The notes under the pieces are model-generated. The model ran no database searches, was not told where the DNA came from, and saw nothing but the letters and a program-made list of their open reading frames with translations. Of a stretch of DNA of 64,000 bases, positions 61,597 to 64,000 are shown in pieces. How positions within the stretch are numbered: position 1 is the stretch's first letter; every line of letters starts with the position of its first letter. The DNA lies in contig DCFU01000030.1 of NCBI GenBank assembly GCA_002319795.1, positions 1 to 64,000 on the forward strand, given 5' to 3'. Made by a program: the position numbers and the translations under genes. The DNA comes from Megamonas sp. UBA1796. GTDB lineage: Bacteria; Bacillota; Negativicutes; Selenomonadales; Selenomonadaceae.

Positions 61597-62973
61597 TTGA
61601 AAGTAGTTATATTGGCAGGTGGCGGCGGAACACGACTTTTTCCACTATCTAGAGAGAGCAGGCCTAAACAATTTTTAAATATTGATGACAATAAATCGTT
61701 GTTGGTTCATACGATAGAACGTTTTCGTAATATTTGTCAAATATCGGATATTATTATTGTGACTAATAAAAAATACCAATATTATGTACAAAATGAGGCT
61801 GCAATGTGTGGAGCACATGATGCACATATTTTATTAGAGCCTGCATCGCGAAACACAGCACCTGCAATCGCATTAGCAGCGAGATATTGCCAAGATGTTT
61901 TAGGTTGTGATGATAATGAAATATTGTTTGTATCTACTTCGGATCATATAATCCGTCCTAACAATGTTTTTTCGGCTTCAGTTGAAGAAGCTAATATATT
62001 GGCTGCTAAAGGAAATGTGGTAACCTTTGGAATTCCTCCCACATATCCCGCAACCGGATTTGGTTATATGGAGGCAGTAGATTCTTATCCAGGTACAGAA
62101 GCCTTCAAAGCAGGAGAGGTTAAAGAGAAACCAAATTTAGAAACTGCTAAAAAATATATTAAGGCAGGGAATTTTTATTGGAATTCAGGGATGTTTTCTT
62201 TTACTATTCGTTGTTATTTAGAGGAATTAGCAAAATATCATCCGGATATTTTGACTTGTTTGCAGGAGAACTATGCTGAAACAATTCAACAGTTTTTGAA
62301 AATGCCAAATATTTCTATTGATTATGCAATAGCAGAAAAATCGTCAAGAATTGTTATTTTACCTTTAAAGCTTTATTGGAATGATGTAGGGTCATGGGAT
62401 GCAATTTATGATGTCTTGGACAAAGATGCGAAGGGAAACGCAATTAAGGGAGATTGTATCGCAATTGATTGTAAGAATAGTCTAATGGTATCTAATGGAC
62501 GATTGATTACAGGCATTAGTCTTGAAAATTTGATTATTGTTGAGACTCCGGATCTGGTTTTAGTGTCTCAAAGGGGAACATCGCAAAAAGTCAAAGATTT
62601 AGTCGATGAATTAAAAAAGCGTGGGCGTAAAGAAGCTACAGAACATACGACAATTTATCATTCATGGGGTAGTTATACACTGCTTGGAGAAGGACCTGGA
62701 TATCGGATGAAGAAAATGATTATCAAGCCTGGGGAGAAAGTTAAGATGCATTTGCATTACCATAGATCAGAGCACTGGATTATTGCATCAGGGACAGGTA
62801 AGGTATTAAAGGGCGATGAAGTTCGTTTACTGCACGAGAATGATGGTGAGTTTTGCCCAATTGGAGTAATACATGCCATTGAAAATCCTGGTAAAATTCC
62901 ATTGGAAGTCATTGAGGTTCAAAGTGGAAGATATTTGGAGGTAGATGATATAAGATATGATAAGCAGAAGTGA
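61597..62973 (+). CDS. manC: Mannose-1-phosphate guanylyltransferase / mannose-6-phosphate isomerase
   Basis: A 458-residue type II PMI-GMP enzyme. The N-terminal nucleotidyltransferase part has LAGGGGTRLFPLSRESRPKQ, STSDHIIRP and FYWNSGMFSF. The C-terminal cupin isomerase part has KPGEKVKMHLHYHRSEHW. It provides GDP-mannose for Gmd encoded just upstream. The start is TTG 61597, six nt after GAGGTGG; a GTG at 61588 would overlap that ribosome site. Confidence 0.93.
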   Translation: MKVVILAGGGGTRLFPLSRESRPKQFLNIDDNKSLLVHTIERFRNICQISDIIIVTNKKYQYYVQNEAAMCGAHDAHILLEPASRNTAPAIALAARYCQDVLGCDDNEILFVSTSDHIIRPNNVFSASVEEANILAAKGNVVTFGIPPTYPATGFGYMEAVDSYPGTEAFKAGEVKEKPNLETAKKYIKAGNFYWNSGMFSFTIRCYLEELAKYHPDILTCLQENYAETIQQFLKMPNISIDYAIAEKSSRIVILPLKLYWNDVGSWDAIYDVLDKDAKGNAIKGDCIAIDCKNSLMVSNGRLITGISLENLIIVETPDLVLVSQRGTSQKVKDLVDELKKRGRKEATEHTTIYHSWGSYTLLGEGPGYRMKKMIIKPGEKVKMHLHYHRSEHWIIASGTGKVLKGDEVRLLHENDGEFCPIGVIHAIENPGKIPLEVIEVQSGRYLEVDDIRYDKQK

Positions 62974-63003
62974 ACTTTATGCTTGGATAAAAAGAAGGAA
63001 GCG

Positions 63004-64000
63004 GTGATTTTAATTATTAGATATATAAAGAATAATAGATATGAAATAGTTTCGTCCTTATTTATAGCTATGTTGGTTTTTTTACCTTTTTTAGGTCAAA
63101 AGTTGTTCTCGGATATTGTTACTTTTTCTAATGCTAATGATGCGTTTTTATTAGGGTATCCATCTTTTTTAAAGCTGGTATCATTTTTACAGCAGGGAAA
63201 TTTATATGGAATAGATACAGATACATTTAACGGGTCATCAGAGTTTTTTATGAGAAGTAACATTACAACGTCATACTTGTTCAATTATTTATTTGCACTT
63301 TTGGCTACGCATATACACCCTAAAATTGTTTATATATTATTTTTTTTATGCCATGTATTTATAGCAACATTTTATTATCAATTGATAGCACGAAAGTTTT
63401 TTAAGCTTTCTAATCCAGTGGCATTATTATATGCAGTATGTAGTATTGTTATTGTTATATATGAATCGTGGGCAACAGGGTTTTTCTTAGTTACAGTGTT
63501 GCTGGCTCCATTGCTATATTATATGTTACTTATTTTACAAAGGCAGACAGTGAGCATTAGTGATATTATATGTTATTCTTTTCCAAGTGTATTAATGCTT
63601 ACAGCAGGTTATTTGCCAATGTCTGTGATGGCGATTTTGGTGTGCTTGATTTTCGCGTTTGCTTATGGAAAATATTATATGAATTTATCAACTAAATTGT
63701 GCCTTTCTTGGTTACTTTTGCCAATTATTGTTGCTGTTTTAGTTTGTGCGACATATTATTGGCAAGTAACGATGTATACTCTAAAGTATGTGCAAAATGG
63801 ACATATTTCCTTGAATACTGCGGTTTCGTTATCCTTGAATATCGAAAATGTTATTAACATTTTTGATACAGCATTTAACGTTTCTCAACCAAGGGCATTA
63901 GAACAGTTTCGGCTCATTTCTTTTGGTATTGTTTGGTCATTTATAATGTATGCTATTATTAGATATGATGTTTATAAATATCTTTCAGCAGGAAATCGAA
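63004..64000 (+). CDS. Polytopic membrane protein, cut by the window end
   Basis: The open frame from GTG 63004, after AGAAGGAAGCG, runs without a stop to the end of the window, giving at least 332 residues. It has many hydrophobic helices (IVSSLFIAMLVFLPFLG, YILFFLCHVFIATFYY, LSWLLLPIIVAVLVCATYYW) and two longer loops. The pattern fits large membrane glycosyltransferases of the YfhO or GtrII type, or another O-antigen membrane protein; no diagnostic motif is visible in the part present. The C-terminus is missing. Confidence 0.7.
   Translation, partial: MILIIRYIKNNRYEIVSSLFIAMLVFLPFLGQKLFSDIVTFSNANDAFLLGYPSFLKLVSFLQQGNLYGIDTDTFNGSSEFFMRSNITTSYLFNYLFALLATHIHPKIVYILFFLCHVFIATFYYQLIARKFFKLSNPVALLYAVCSIVIVIYESWATGFFLVTVLLAPLLYYMLLILQRQTVSISDIICYSFPSVLMLTAGYLPMSVMAILVCLIFAFAYGKYYMNLSTKLCLSWLLLPIIVAVLVCATYYWQVTMYTLKYVQNGHISLNTAVSLSLNIENVINIFDTAFNVSQPRALEQFRLISFGIVWSFIMYAIIRYDVYKYLSAGNR

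Noticed and set aside
1..64000. CRISPR arrays, rRNA genes, prophage or integrase genes
   Set aside because: No regularly spaced repeats, rRNA-like sequence, integrase or phage structural genes were seen on reading through the window.

Overview
The window looks like chromosomal DNA of a Gram-negative-type Firmicute of the class Negativicutes (Selenomonas-like). This is inferred from family content: a complete lipopolysaccharide (LPS) core and heptose gene set with an LptD-type outer-membrane protein, alongside anaerobic hydrogenase and PrpR-type sigma-54 genes. The strong GGAGG-like ribosome sites and frequent TTG and GTG starts would suit such an organism. No rRNA or other taxon marker is present to prove it.

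Layout. 1-530: no protein gene; two hairpins and a minus-strand tRNA-Ala(CGC). 600-11036: a catabolic island. It opens with a textbook -24/-12 sigma-54 promoter and a perfect 16-bp palindrome, and runs through an in-frame DUF1537 kinase/PdxA2 fusion, a DapA/NanA-family aldolase, a D-2-hydroxyacid dehydrogenase, an MFS transporter, a metallo-amidohydrolase and an iron alcohol dehydrogenase. After a terminator comes a PrpR-type sigma-54 activator, the likely regulator. Sugar-acid or hydroxyacid degradation is the best guess; the substrate is unknown. 11331-21172: a membrane-bound uptake [NiFe] hydrogenase operon (small subunit, large subunit, cytochrome b) with maturation genes hypA, hypB, the hyaD-type protease, hypC, hypD and hypE. 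A small HMA-like protein carrying a HypB-type CxxCGC motif, a HAD phosphatase and a second hydroxyacid dehydrogenase are interleaved. hypF is absent. 21316-23902: a secreted adhesin-E-like protein, a CDF metal exporter and a secreted protein of unknown function. 24023-44533: outer-membrane and LPS core genes: lptD, two heptose kinases, rfaE2, hldD, gmhB, hddC, hddA, six GT9 heptosyltransferase-family genes, other glycosyltransferases, a DUF535 protein, a sulfatase-fold membrane transferase and an O-antigen ligase. 44534-64000: a visibly more AT-rich O-polysaccharide locus. It holds a WbaP-type initiating transferase, three decayed insertion sequences (IS3, IS30 and IS5/IS1182 types), a DUF4422 glycosyltransferase, a decayed and an intact GlfT2-like transferase, a Wzm/Wzt ABC exporter, a split pair of HAD/LARDGY genes, two tandem two-domain glycosyltransferases, sugar-nucleotide genes including gmd and manC, and a membrane protein cut by the window end.

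How it fits together. The heptose genes feed both the ADP-heptose branch (RfaE1, GmhB, RfaE2, HldD) and the GDP-heptose branch (HddA, HddC), and the GT9 enzymes use these donors to build the core. WbaP starts an O-chain, the glycosyltransferases extend it, the ABC transporter exports it and WaaL joins it to the core. The O-chain probably contains a GDP-mannose-derived deoxysugar, since Gmd resembles the enzyme of the Pseudomonas D-rhamnose pathway. The junction between the conserved core genes and the variable O-chain genes (about 44.5 kb) is marked by a transposase relic and a composition shift.
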